A DNA stretch of 64,000 nucleotides from Actinomadura pelletieri DSM 43383 (GTDB lineage Bacteria > Actinomycetota > Actinomycetes > Streptosporangiales > Streptosporangiaceae), in the NCBI RefSeq assembly GCF_003634705.1, contig NZ_RBWU01000005.1, positions 124,001 through 188,000 of the forward strand, in the 5' to 3' direction. This document shows positions 34,130-42,349 of the stretch, piece after piece; position 1 is the first letter of the stretch, and the number at the start of each line of letters is the position of its first letter. The translations under genes were made by a program, and so were the position numbers. The notes below the pieces were generated by a model. It was not told the DNA's origin, did not search any database, and saw only the letters and a program-made list of their open reading frames with translations.

Positions 34130-34486
34130 CTACAGACGCCGAGCCAGGGCCCGCCCACCCACGACCCTCCACCCAAGCAACGCGGCCCCCAAGAACAGGG
34201 TCGCCACAACCACGAACGCAACCGCAGTCCCCTGCCCCGAAAGCACCCGCAACACCATCCCCAAGCCCACGGTCGTCCCCCACACACCAACCCCCGAGGG
34301 CAGGATCACCTCCGGCCGCCGCCAAACCCGCCAAGCACCCCACCCGACTCCCAGCCCCACAAGAAACGGCCAGAGAGCAGACAAAAACCCCACAAGGTCA
34401 CCCGCATCATCATGCGTGGCCCGCCCAACCCCCACGAAGACGAGCACACAGACGACATCAAGCACAACCCCCACAACAACCCGCAC
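34130..34486 (-). CDS. DUF3054 small membrane protein
   Basis: 118 residues, four hydrophobic helices, with the DUF3054 pattern LVFVGVGRATHDDAG then ALWPFLVGLGVGWGAWR. Function unknown. It starts with GTG at 34486, lies upstream of the ligase operon on the same strand with a 128-bp gap, and is followed upstream by the repeat and initiator tRNA. Confidence 0.75.
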   Translation of the reverse strand: MRVVVGVVLDVVCVLVFVGVGRATHDDAGDLVGFLSALWPFLVGLGVGWGAWRVWRRPEVILPSGVGVWGTTVGLGMVLRVLSGQGTAVAFVVVATLFLGAALLGWRVVGGRALARRL

Positions 34487-34679
34487 ACAAAAACCTTAAC
34501 CACCCCACCCACCAACCCCCGAAGGGGGTCGAGGGGCAAAGCCCCAAGGGCCAAGCGAAGACCCGGGCCGCCCCCACCATCAGCCCCCACCTGCACCGGC
34601 AGGGGGGACAGGGGCGGAGCCCCGGGGGCGGGCGGGTGGGGGACGGCGGAGGCACCGGGGGGCACGGGGGGTCGCCCCC

Positions 34680-34735
34680 CCGAAAAAAGCGAAGGATCCC
34701 CACGGAAGGCGCAAAGCGCCGACCGTGGGGACCCC
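34680..34735 (-). terminator. tRNA terminator hairpin, copy 1
   Basis: Nested stem: CCCCACGG pairs with CCGTGGGG, with an inner GGCGC/GCGCC stem. On the minus strand it is followed by TTCGCTTTTTT, so it is a strong intrinsic terminator just downstream of the tRNA. Confidence 0.8.
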
Positions 34736-34742
34736 AGATCCG

Positions 34743-34816
34743 TAGCGGGGGCAGGATTTGAACCTGCGACCTCTGGGTTATGAGCCCAGCGAGCTACCGA
34801 ACTGCTCCACCCCGCG
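34743..34816 (-). tRNA. Initiator tRNA-fMet (CAT anticodon), copy 1
   Basis: 74 nt, CCA not encoded. It folds as a standard cloverleaf with anticodon CAT. Initiator hallmarks are visible: no pair at position 1-72 (C opposite T) and three consecutive G-C pairs in the anticodon stem (CTGGG/CCCAG). An identical gene lies at 40041-40114. Confidence 0.95.
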
Positions 34817-34878
34817 GTGATGGGTTAACTGTATGGGGCGGGGGGTGGTTGTGCAAACCGGTTTGATCGGGGGTGGGC

Positions 34879-36510
34879 TCAGCCCATGTGGGGGTACCGG
34901 TGGTCGGTCGGCGGCACGAGGGTTTCTTTGATCGATCGGGTTGATGTCCAGCGGAGGAGGTTGAAGACGGATCCGGCTTTGTCGTTGGTGCCGGATGCGC
35001 GTGCGCCGCCGAAGGGTTGTTGTCCGACGACGGCTCCGGTGGGTTTGTCGTTGATGTAGAAGTTGCCCGCGGCGTAGCGGAGAGTGTGGGCGGTGTGTGC
35101 GGCGGCGGCGCGGTCGTTGGCGATGACGGCGCCGGTGAGGGCGTAGGGGGCGACGTTTTCCATCTGGGTGAGCATGGCGTCGTACTGGTCGTCGTCGTAG
35201 ACGTGGATGCCGAGGATGGGCCCGAAGTATTCGGTGCGGAAGATGTCGTTGTCCGGATCGTCGGAGAGAAGCAGGGTGGGCCGGACGAAGTATCCAGTGG
35301 AGTCGTCGCAGGTTCCACCAGCAATGACATCGACGTCGGGGTCGGCTTGGGCCCGTTCGATGGCGGCTTTGTTCTTGGCGAAGGCCCGTTCGTCGATGAG
35401 GGCGCCCATGAAGTTGGAGAGGTCGGCGACGTCACCCATGGTAAGCGCATCGGTCTCGGCAACAAGCTCCTCCCTGAACCCGCCATCCCAAAGGCTCCGC
35501 GGAACATAGGCACGCGACGCGGCAGAGCATTTCTGCCCCTGATATTCGAACGCCCCCCTGATGAGCGCGGTCTTCAGCACATCCCGGTCAGCGGACGGAT
35601 GCGCGACAACGAAGTCCTTGCCTCCCGTCTCCCCCACAAGCCGCGGATACCCACGATACCGATCAATATTCGCCCCCACCCTCTTCCAGAGATGCTGGAA
35701 TGTGGCGGTAGACCCGGTGAAGTGAATCCCTGCCAACTCGGGATGCTGAAGAGCAACCTCGGAAACAGCGAATCCGTCCCCAGTAAGAAGGTTGATGACA
35801 CCGGGCGGCAGCCCCGCCTCCTCCAGAAGCCGCATCAACAACACAGCCGAATATGTCTGCGTCGGGGACGGCTTCCAGATGACGACATTGCCCATGAGCG
35901 CCGGAGCGGTCGGAAGGTTGCCGGCGATCGCGGTGAAGTTGAACGGCGTGATCGCGTAGATGAACCCTTCGAGGGGCCGATGGTCGATCCGGTTCCACAC
36001 GCCGGGGCTGTTGATGGGCTGTTCGGCGAGGATCCGACGGGCGAAGTGGACGTTGAACCGCCAGAAGTCGACGAGTTCGCAGGGGCTGTCGATTTCGGCC
36101 TGCTGGACGGTCTTGGACTGCCCGAGCATGGTGGCGGCGAGCAGCGTCTCGCGCCAGGGCCCGGCGAGCAGATCAGCGGCCCGAAGGAAGATCGCGGCCC
36201 GGTCGTCGAAGCTCAGCGCCCGCCACGCCGGCGCGGCCTTGAGAGCGGCCGCGATGGCCTCCCGAGCATCGTCCTCGGTAGCCGTCCCGAACGTCCCGAG
36301 CACAGACGAATGCTTGTGCGGCTGCACAACGGCGACTTTCGCTCCACCCCCCAACCGGCGCCGCCCGCCGATGGTCATGGGCAGGTCGATCGGCGCCTGG
36401 GCGGTCAGTTCGGCGAGTTTGCCTTCGAGCCGGGTCCGTTCGGCGCTGCCGGGGGCGTACCCGCGTACCGGCTCGTTCTCGGGCGTCGGAACAGTGGTCA
36501 CGGCGTCCAT
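34879..36510 (-). CDS. pruA: L-glutamate gamma-semialdehyde (P5C) dehydrogenase
   Basis: 543 residues, normal length for the stand-alone enzyme. Aldehyde dehydrogenase features: PFNFTAIAGNLPTAPALMGN, WKPS, catalytic Glu in ETGGKD near 288 and catalytic Cys in GQKCSAASR near 322. It oxidises glutamate semialdehyde to glutamate with NAD in proline degradation. It lies 14 bp downstream of the proline dehydrogenase gene in one operon, and its 3' end faces the initiator tRNA repeat. Confidence 0.96.
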   Translation of the reverse strand: MDAVTTVPTPENEPVRGYAPGSAERTRLEGKLAELTAQAPIDLPMTIGGRRRLGGGAKVAVVQPHKHSSVLGTFGTATEDDAREAIAAALKAAPAWRALSFDDRAAIFLRAADLLAGPWRETLLAATMLGQSKTVQQAEIDSPCELVDFWRFNVHFARRILAEQPINSPGVWNRIDHRPLEGFIYAITPFNFTAIAGNLPTAPALMGNVVIWKPSPTQTYSAVLLMRLLEEAGLPPGVINLLTGDGFAVSEVALQHPELAGIHFTGSTATFQHLWKRVGANIDRYRGYPRLVGETGGKDFVVAHPSADRDVLKTALIRGAFEYQGQKCSAASRAYVPRSLWDGGFREELVAETDALTMGDVADLSNFMGALIDERAFAKNKAAIERAQADPDVDVIAGGTCDDSTGYFVRPTLLLSDDPDNDIFRTEYFGPILGIHVYDDDQYDAMLTQMENVAPYALTGAVIANDRAAAAHTAHTLRYAAGNFYINDKPTGAVVGQQPFGGARASGTNDKAGSVFNLLRWTSTRSIKETLVPPTDHRYPHMG

Positions 36511-36524
36511 CGGGAGGCTCCTTC

Positions 36525-37433
36525 TCAGCGGTTGACGAACGAACGGAGAAAGAAGACGAGGTTGGCGGGCCGTTCGGCGAGGCGGCGCATGAAGTACCCG
36601 TACCAGTCGGCCCCGTAGGGCACGTATACGCGCATCTGGTGGGCCTCGGCAAGCCGCCGCTGTTCGGCGACGCGAATCCCGTAAAGCATCTGGAACTCAT
36701 AGGACGACGGGGCTCTCCCCGAGGCCAGCGAAAGCGCAATGTCGATCATCCGCGGGTCATGGCTGCCGATCATCGGATACCCGTCACCCTTCATAAGAAC
36801 CCGCAGCCCCCGCACATAAGCCCGGTCAACGTCCCTCTTCCCCTGGAACGCCACCGACGCGGGCTCCGCGTAAGCCCCCTTCACCAACCGCACCCGCGAC
36901 CCTTCACCCACCAACTCCCGAAGATCCCCCGCCGTCCGCCGCAACATCGCCTGAACGGCCACACCCACCCACGGGAAGTCGACACGCAGCTTTCCAAGGA
37001 TCTCCAACGTGGAGTCCACAGTCGTGTGGTCCTCCATGTCGAGGGTGACGGTCATGCCGACCCGTCCCGCCGCCGCACAGATCTCCCCCGCATGGTCGAG
37101 CGCCAAGTCCCCGTCCAACCCCTGCCCGAGCGCAGACAACTTCACCGAAGCGTCAGCACCCCCCGCGAACCCCCACTCCTCAAAGGCACCGAACAAATCC
37201 AGGTAAGCGTCCCGCACAGCCACGGCCTGCTCACGCTCAACGGTGTCCTCACCAAGGTGATCGAGAGTGACCTTCAGCCCACCCTCCCGAAGCTCCCGCA
37301 CCACCCTAAGAGCCGCACCAAGATCCTCCCCGGCGACGAACCGGTCAACGACCCCTCTGGTCAGTGGCACGGACGTAACAAAGTCACGCGTCCGCCGACT
37401 GCGTGCGGCGGCGAGCAGAAGTGTGCTGAGCAT
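36525..37433 (-). CDS. putB: Proline dehydrogenase (monofunctional)
   Basis: 302 residues, the short monofunctional form of actinobacteria. The FAD-binding TIM-barrel motifs LVKGAYAEP near 187 and the late YVPYGADWYGYFMRRLAERPANL are present. It converts proline to pyrroline-5-carboxylate, the substrate of the next gene product. It is divergent from a PucR-type regulator with 113 bp between starts. Confidence 0.94.
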   Translation of the reverse strand: MLSTLLLAAARSRRTRDFVTSVPLTRGVVDRFVAGEDLGAALRVVRELREGGLKVTLDHLGEDTVEREQAVAVRDAYLDLFGAFEEWGFAGGADASVKLSALGQGLDGDLALDHAGEICAAAGRVGMTVTLDMEDHTTVDSTLEILGKLRVDFPWVGVAVQAMLRRTAGDLRELVGEGSRVRLVKGAYAEPASVAFQGKRDVDRAYVRGLRVLMKGDGYPMIGSHDPRMIDIALSLASGRAPSSYEFQMLYGIRVAEQRRLAEAHQMRVYVPYGADWYGYFMRRLAERPANLVFFLRSFVNR

Positions 37434-37546
37434 CAGGACCTCCGACGTTGAACACCTCGCACGCTAGGAGCAGCCACCCCAACCTCGTATAGTCAGATGC
37501 CACTTTCATTACCCCGATACTTCATACAAACGTACGAAGGACCAGG

Positions 37547-38626
37547 ATGGACCTCCAGGAGATCACGGAACAGGCGGCCGACCTGCTCCGAGCCCCCGCC
37601 ACACTCGAGGACCGCGATTTCCACCTGGTCGCCTACGCCGCCCACGGCGACACGATCGACCCGGTCCGGATGAACTCGATCCTGCACCGCCGCGCCACGG
37701 CCGCCGTCCGCACCCGTTTCGAGAGCTACGGCATAACCCGCGCCACGACACCCGTCCGGATCCCGGCCGACCGGTCGATCAACCAGCTGGGCCGCCTCTG
37801 CCTCCCCATCCGCTGGAACAACGTCACCTACGGCTACCTCTGGCTCCTGGACGACGAGGAGCGGATAACGAACACCCGGGCCACCCGCGCCATGCCCCTC
37901 TGCGAACGCGCCGGCCTACTGATGGCCCGCCAGGCCCGCGAACGCGACGACCTGGGCTGGAAGCTCGCCGACCTACTCTCCACCCACCCCGACGCCCGCA
38001 CCCAAGCAGTGGACGACCTGACCAACGCCGGCGTGACGGACCCACCCTTCACGGTGGCGGTGCTCCGCACCCCAAGCCCCGAGCCCCTGAACCCGTGGCT
38101 GCTCCCCCACTCCACCCTCACCACGGTGTGGCAACGAGACCACGTCCTCCTGCACCCGGCGGAAGCCCCCACCACGGCGGACCGAGCCCGCCGCCTCCTG
38201 GAGGAACGCAACGTCCCCGTCCGCACAGGCGTGTTCTCCCCCTGCCCCACCCTCAACGACGTCCACGAGGGCTGGCAACGCGCCCGCGTGGCCGCCCGAA
38301 CCGCCGCCCCCGGCGAGACCCGCGACTGGACGTCCCTGGGCGTCCTCCGCCTCCTCCGCACCGCAGGCGACGAGGCCCTGACCCAGGCAACCCACACCGA
38401 AGGCATGGCCCGCCTCCAAGAACACCCCGTCCTCCTGGAAACAGCCCGCACCTACCTAGACCTGGCAGGCAACACCCAAAAAACCGCCCAGTCCCTAAAC
38501 ATCCACCGCCAAACCCTCTACCACCGCCTAACCCGCATAGAAGCACTGACAGCCCTCTCCCTAACAAACGGCCAAGACCGCCTAACCCTCCACCTGGCCC
38601 TAACCCTGACCCCCCACCTGGACTAG
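37547..38626 (+). CDS. PucR/CdaR-type regulator, probable proline-utilisation activator
   Basis: 359 residues. The C-terminal PucR helix-turn-helix (TYLDLAGNTQKTAQSLNIHRQTLYHRLTRIEAL, about 305-340) is clear; the N-terminal part is a sensory region of the family. It is divergent from putB-pruA, and PucR-type activators of proline genes are known in actinobacteria (PutR), so control of proline catabolism is likely. AAGGA precedes the ATG. Its stop is followed at once by dispersed repeat sequence. Confidence 0.85.
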   Translation: MDLQEITEQAADLLRAPATLEDRDFHLVAYAAHGDTIDPVRMNSILHRRATAAVRTRFESYGITRATTPVRIPADRSINQLGRLCLPIRWNNVTYGYLWLLDDEERITNTRATRAMPLCERAGLLMARQARERDDLGWKLADLLSTHPDARTQAVDDLTNAGVTDPPFTVAVLRTPSPEPLNPWLLPHSTLTTVWQRDHVLLHPAEAPTTADRARRLLEERNVPVRTGVFSPCPTLNDVHEGWQRARVAARTAAPGETRDWTSLGVLRLLRTAGDEALTQATHTEGMARLQEHPVLLETARTYLDLAGNTQKTAQSLNIHRQTLYHRLTRIEALTALSLTNGQDRLTLHLALTLTPHLD

Positions 38627-38697
38627 CTGTGTTGATTGCAGGCGTGTTTGTTGCAGGACCGGCCCACTACGCTCGCCTGGCGGCTGTACTTATTGCA
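38627..38697 (+). repeat. Partial leading unit of the 146-bp element
   Basis: Starts GCTGTGTTGATTGCAGGC right at the stop of the PucR-type gene. It contains a partial copy (38651-38685) of the first 35 bp of the element, repeated in tandem before the full copy A. Confidence 0.7.
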
Positions 38698-38843
38698 GGC
38701 CCGGCCCACTTCGCTCGCCTGGCGGCTCGCTGCGTGACCGTTCCTGGGGCGAACGCGGCATCGCTTCGCGATCCGCCCGGTTCCGCTCGCCTCCGGCTTC
38801 GCTGCACCGGGCGGGTAACGCGTTCGCGCGCGGGGCTGAGGTC
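38698..38843 (+). repeat. 146-bp structured dispersed element, copy A
   Basis: Copy A matches copy D at 58815-58960 (opposite strand) at about 94 percent by eye. It can fold into an outer stem (GCGAACGCG/CGCGTTCGC) enclosing two hairpins (ATCGC/GCGAT and CCGCCCGGT/ACCGGGCGG). It lies 71 bp after the PucR-type stop, in the same orientation as the gene. Confidence 0.85.
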
Positions 38844-38858
38844 GCTGTGTTGATTTCA

Positions 38859-39004
38859 GGCCCGGCCGCACTGTGCTCCCCTTGCGGCTCGCTGCGTGAC
38901 CGGGCCTGGGGGAACGCGGCACCGCTTCCCGATCAGCCTGGTTTCGCTTGCCTTCGGCGTCGTTGCGCCGGGCGGGTCACGCGTTCGCGCGCGGGGCTGA
39001 GGTC
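38859..39004 (+). repeat. 146-bp structured dispersed element, copy B
   Basis: Same length and ends as copy A, in tandem with it after a 15-bp spacer, and about 80 percent identical. The outer-stem 3' half CGCGTTCGC and most pairs of the large hairpin remain, some through G-T pairs. Confidence 0.8.
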
Positions 39005-39810
39005 ACACCGAACGCCGGTCGGCGGCGCGGGACCTTCCACGTAGACGAGAACGGGTCCGCCGCAACGCCGCCCGCATCACCCATGCGCACTTGAAATCGA
39101 AGAGGCCCAGTCGTACAACGGCACAGTCGAGGACGCCCCACCCCGAAGGCTGAGACTCGATCCGCCGCCGATGCTCTGGACCCCACCCCACGAAGAGGCA
39201 CAGCCCCGTGGCAGACCGCCCGGCTCGGTGTCCTCCGAAGCAAGACAGAGCCTCCAGAACCACCGCTAGCACCAACCATCTGCCCGCCACCCGCACGGAA
39301 GGGGTCAGGGGCCTGCGATGACGAGAGGCGAAAGACCGACGGAAGCCGAAGCACCGATCTCCTCCTGCCCCGGAACCGAACGGGAGGAGGTCTAGAGGCG
39401 AAGTTGCAGGTCCACACAGGAGCGGCGGTAACGCAGAAGCTCCTGCCCACACCCGAGCGAAGCGAAGAACCAGGAGACCCGCAGCCCCCGACCATGTGCC
39501 GCCGCTTGTACGGCAGGGGGCCAGGTACGAAGTACTGAAGCACAGCCCTTCTACGCCCCACCTGAACTGGAAGAGGTCCAGAGCGAAGCTTCAAAGCCAG
39601 GCTGGGCTGGTAGCGACACAAAGGCTTCGGGCTGCCCTCGAGCGAGGCGAAGGATCCAGAAGGGCCGCAAGGCCCCGATCACCCGCCACCAGCTGCACCG
39701 CAGGGGGCAGGGGCGAAGCCCGAAAGGCAGGCGGCAGTTGGCGACGGCACCGAGAGGTGCCTCCGAAGAGGCAAAGGATCCGAGGAAGCCGAAATGCACC
39801 AACCTCCTAC
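39005..39810. repeat. Gene-free degenerate tandem repeats of about 200 bp
   Basis: No supported gene. Anchors of the form ACCAT...CACC...CAGGGGG occur at 39275, 39491, 39677 and 39878 (spacing 216, 186, 201). Each is followed by a CAGGGGCGAAGCC-like block and a GCGAAGGATCC-like block. The units resemble the tRNA-distal part of the 315-bp repeat and look like decayed copies of it. Confidence 0.6.
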
Positions 39811-40126
39811 TCCCACCAGACGGGGGCAAGCCTAGGGACGAAGCCCCAGGGGCCAAGCGGAGATGCTGGCGCCCCCAACCATTAACCACAACCTGCACCA
39901 ACGAGGGGGACAGGGGCGGAGCCCCGGGGGCGGGCGGGTGGGGGATGGCGGAGGCACCGGGGGGCACGGGGGGTCGTCCCCCCGAAAAAAGCGAAGGATC
40001 CCCACGGAAGGCGCAAGCCGACCATGGGGACCCAGATCCGTAGCGGGGGCAGGATTTGAACCTGCGACCTCTGGGTTATGAGCCCAGCGAGCTACCGAAC
40101 TGCTCCACCCCGCGGTGATGGTTTAA
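39811..40126. repeat. Direct repeat copy 2 carrying an initiator tRNA
   Basis: Nearly identical to 34515-34826 over its tRNA-proximal 220 bp and in the same orientation. The terminator hairpin has lost part of its inner stem (GGCGCAAGCC) and has one C-A mismatch in the main stem, so this copy is decaying while its tRNA is intact. Confidence 0.85.
40041..40114 (-). tRNA. Initiator tRNA-fMet (CAT anticodon), copy 2
   Basis: Identical to the copy at 34743-34816: 74 nt, unpaired 1-72, three G-C pairs next to the anticodon loop, CCA not encoded. It lies 45 bp before the 3' end of the PDZ-Lon gene. Confidence 0.95.
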
Positions 40127-40159
40127 GTGTAGGGCATGGGGTGGGGTGGTGGGGACGGG

Positions 40160-41209
40160 TTATCGGGTGCAGCTGGGGATGGGGCCTTTGCCGGTGTTGA
40201 GGGCGTTGATGGCTTGGACGGTGCTGTGGAGGGTGTCGGCGCGGATGAGGCGGAGGCCGTCGGGGCGGGCGGCGGCGGCGTCGGCGCAGTTGTCCTTGGG
40301 GGTGAGGAAGACGGTGGCGCCGGCGCGGCGGGCGGCGATCATTTTTTGTTGGATGCCGCCGATGGGGCCGACTTCGCCGTTGGGGGTGATGGTGCCGGTG
40401 CCGGCGATGAAGCGGCCTTTGGTGAGGGGGCCGGGGGTGAGTTTGTCGATGATGGCGAGGGAGAACATGAGGCCGGCGGAGGGGCCGCCGATGTCGCCGA
40501 CGCTGATGTCGATTTTGAAGGGGAATTTGTACTGGTCGGCGATGACGATGCCGACGGCGGCGCGGTCTCCGCCGGGGGTGGCGACGGTTTTGAGGGTGGC
40601 GGTGTGGGGTTTGCCGGCGCGGGTGTAGGCGACGGTGACGGTGTCGCCGATCTTGTGTTTGGCCATGGTGCCGGTGACCTGGGCGACGTTGGTGACCTTG
40701 GTGCCGTCCACAGCGGTGATCTCGTCGTCGGGTTTGAGGATGCCGTCGGCGGGGCGGCCTTTCTGGACGCCTTCGACGATGACGCGGGTGGTGACGGGGA
40801 TGCCGAGTTCGTGGAGGGCGGCGGCTTCGGCGTTCTGTTGGGAGTCTTCCATCTGGCGGGTGTTCTCTTCGTCGACCTGCTTCGGCGTTTCGTCCTGGGG
40901 GAAGATGGTTTCTTCGGGGACGATGGCGGTGTCGTCGGCGAGCCAGCCGCGGAGGGCGGTGAGGAGGTCGATGCGGCCGCCGGGTCCGCCGCGGTAGGTG
41001 ACGGTGGTGAAGTTGAGGTGGCCGGTGTCGGGGTAGGTCTGGCGGCCTTCGATCTTGATGAGGGGTTGGCCTTTGTCGTTGGTGCCGAGGGTGTTGCTCG
41101 TCGGTCCGGGGGTGAGCGCGACGTACGGGACGCGCATGACGGAGCCGATGACGGCGAGCACGAGGACGATCAGGCTCGCTGCGGTGAGCGTGGCGGCACG
41201 ACGGGACAT
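40160..41209 (-). CDS. PDZ-domain S16 (Lon-like) membrane protease
   Basis: 349 residues: an N-terminal transmembrane helix (8-26), a PDZ domain at about 135-210, then a Lon-type proteolytic domain with Ser244 in GGPSAG and Lys289 in GGIQQK forming the dyad. No ATPase domain, as in the actinobacterial membrane-anchored family. It should degrade or process proteins at the membrane outer face. It lies in a minus-strand run with moaE and the PPA1309 gene. Confidence 0.92.
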   Translation of the reverse strand: MSRRAATLTAASLIVLVLAVIGSVMRVPYVALTPGPTSNTLGTNDKGQPLIKIEGRQTYPDTGHLNFTTVTYRGGPGGRIDLLTALRGWLADDTAIVPEETIFPQDETPKQVDEENTRQMEDSQQNAEAAALHELGIPVTTRVIVEGVQKGRPADGILKPDDEITAVDGTKVTNVAQVTGTMAKHKIGDTVTVAYTRAGKPHTATLKTVATPGGDRAAVGIVIADQYKFPFKIDISVGDIGGPSAGLMFSLAIIDKLTPGPLTKGRFIAGTGTITPNGEVGPIGGIQQKMIAARRAGATVFLTPKDNCADAAAARPDGLRLIRADTLHSTVQAINALNTGKGPIPSCTR

Positions 41210-41236
41210 GGTCGGAACTCTATTCGGTGCGGGGGG

Positions 41237-41692
41237 TCAGCAGGCGCCGACCCATTCGTCGCCGCCGTCGGTGAAGGTCTGGTGTTTCCAGAGTGGTACG
41301 TGCGCCTTGAGGTCGTCGATGAGGCGGCGGCAGGCGGTGAAGGCTTCGTCGCGGTGGGCTCCGGCGGCGGCGACGATGACGGCGGTGTCGCCGACGCGGA
41401 GGTCTCCGACGCGGTGGACGGCGGCGAGGCCGAGGACGGGGTGGTCGACGGCGACTTTCTCCATGACGGCGCGGAGCCGCTGGTGGGCGGTGGGGTGCGC
41501 ACTGTAGGAGAGGGCGTGGACGGCGCGGGCGTGGTCGTTGTCGCGGACCGTTCCGATGAAGACGGCGGTGCCGCCGACGCCGGGCGCGGCGACGGCGGCG
41601 AGCGCTTCGTCGACGGACAGGGGCGTGTCGCGGACGTCGACCAGCTTGATCACCTCGTCGGTGGAGGTGGTGGCGGCGCTGTCTGTGGTCAC
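41237..41692 (-). CDS. moaE: Molybdopterin synthase catalytic subunit
   Basis: 151 residues. Conserved GGTAVFIGTVRD, the YSAHPTAHQRL segment, HRVGDLRVGD and the C-terminal LIDDLKAHVPLWKHQ with its catalytic lysine are visible. With MoaD it inserts sulfur to form molybdopterin. No moaD is adjacent. It is 27 bp upstream of the PDZ-Lon gene and 9 bp downstream of the PPA1309 gene. Confidence 0.93.
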   Translation of the reverse strand: MTTDSAATTSTDEVIKLVDVRDTPLSVDEALAAVAAPGVGGTAVFIGTVRDNDHARAVHALSYSAHPTAHQRLRAVMEKVAVDHPVLGLAAVHRVGDLRVGDTAVIVAAAGAHRDEAFTACRRLIDDLKAHVPLWKHQTFTDGGDEWVGAC

Positions 41693-41701
41693 GTCGGCAG
41701 G

Positions 41702-42226
41702 CTACCCGTCCGTGGCCGGTTCGTCCGGTTCGAGGGTGGCGGCGAGGGCTTCGGGGAGGTTGCGGACGAGTTCGGTGCCGGTGAGGACGGCGTCTTCGCT
41801 GTCGTGGCTGCGCATGCGGATGGCGGAGAGGCGGGCGCCGTCGCGGAGGACGCCGATGACCATGCGGACGTCTTCGCGGGCGGGGTGGGCGCCGACGAAC
41901 GCTTCGGCTTCGGCGGCGTCGTCGGGGATCTCGGCTTCGACGTCGGCGGGGAGGATGACGCGTTCGAGGACGAGGGCGCAGCCGTCGACGGTGTCGGGCC
42001 AGACGATTCCGGCGAGGGATCGTTCGAGGTCGTTCGGTTCGGGGAGGGTGTCCTGTTCGACGGGGACGAGGGCGTCGGCGTCGGGGGGAAGCTGGTCGGC
42101 GATGCCCGGTTCGGCGCGGCGGAGGACGCCGCTGCGGACGAGGGCGTACAGGCTCGGCGGGGCGTCCCAGCCCTTCTGGGCCGAATGACGTTCGAGGTCG
42201 AGGACGACTTCTTCCAGATGGTTCAC
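41702..42226 (-). CDS. PPA1309 family protein
   Basis: 174 residues, acidic, without membrane segments or known catalytic motifs. The sequence (HSAQKGWDAPPSLYALVRSG, then DVRMVIGVLRDGARLSAIRMRSHD) belongs to the PPA1309 family, a conserved actinobacterial protein of unknown role commonly near UPF0182 and PDZ-Lon genes. Divergent from UPF0182, with 123 bp between. Confidence 0.8.
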   Translation of the reverse strand: MNHLEEVVLDLERHSAQKGWDAPPSLYALVRSGVLRRAEPGIADQLPPDADALVPVEQDTLPEPNDLERSLAGIVWPDTVDGCALVLERVILPADVEAEIPDDAAEAEAFVGAHPAREDVRMVIGVLRDGARLSAIRMRSHDSEDAVLTGTELVRNLPEALAATLEPDEPATDG

Positions 42227-42349
42227 GGGCCCATCTTTCCCCCTTTCGCCCTGGGGACATGCGGGAACCCCCGTGTCAGTCGGTAAGTTGCTTATTCAGC
42301 GCAGCACCGGCGGGCGGCCGGTGGCGAGATTCTCGATCGGAGGGGTCAG

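Larger units (their letters stand above)
34515..34826. repeat. Direct repeat copy 1 carrying an initiator tRNA
   Basis: About 310 bp that recur at 39811-40126. The half nearest the tRNA (34600-34826) is almost identical between the copies; the distal half is more diverged. It contains GC-rich low-complexity DNA, the tRNA terminator hairpin and the tRNA gene itself. Confidence 0.85.

Noticed and set aside
32205..34499. 764-codon + strand frame rich in Pro and Arg
   Set aside because: Antisense to the FAAL gene, which has clear motifs and a ribosome site; low-complexity composition.
34743..34816. Elongator tRNA-Met
   Set aside because: The unpaired 1-72 position and three G-C pairs in the anticodon stem identify the initiator form.
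38623..38922. Small ORFs inside the dispersed element copies (for example reading GPAHFARLAARCV)
   Set aside because: The frames differ between copies and are broken by indels; the signal is RNA or DNA structure, not protein.
34515..40126. Integrative element inserted at a tRNA gene
   Set aside because: No integrase or phage gene lies between the repeats, and both tRNAs are full length and the repeats extend far beyond an att site.
40136..42286. 716-codon open frame on the + strand, rich in Gly, Asp, Val and Glu
   Set aside because: It is antisense to PDZ-Lon, moaE and the PPA1309 gene, starts inside a tRNA repeat and has no domain; a product of high-GC codon bias.
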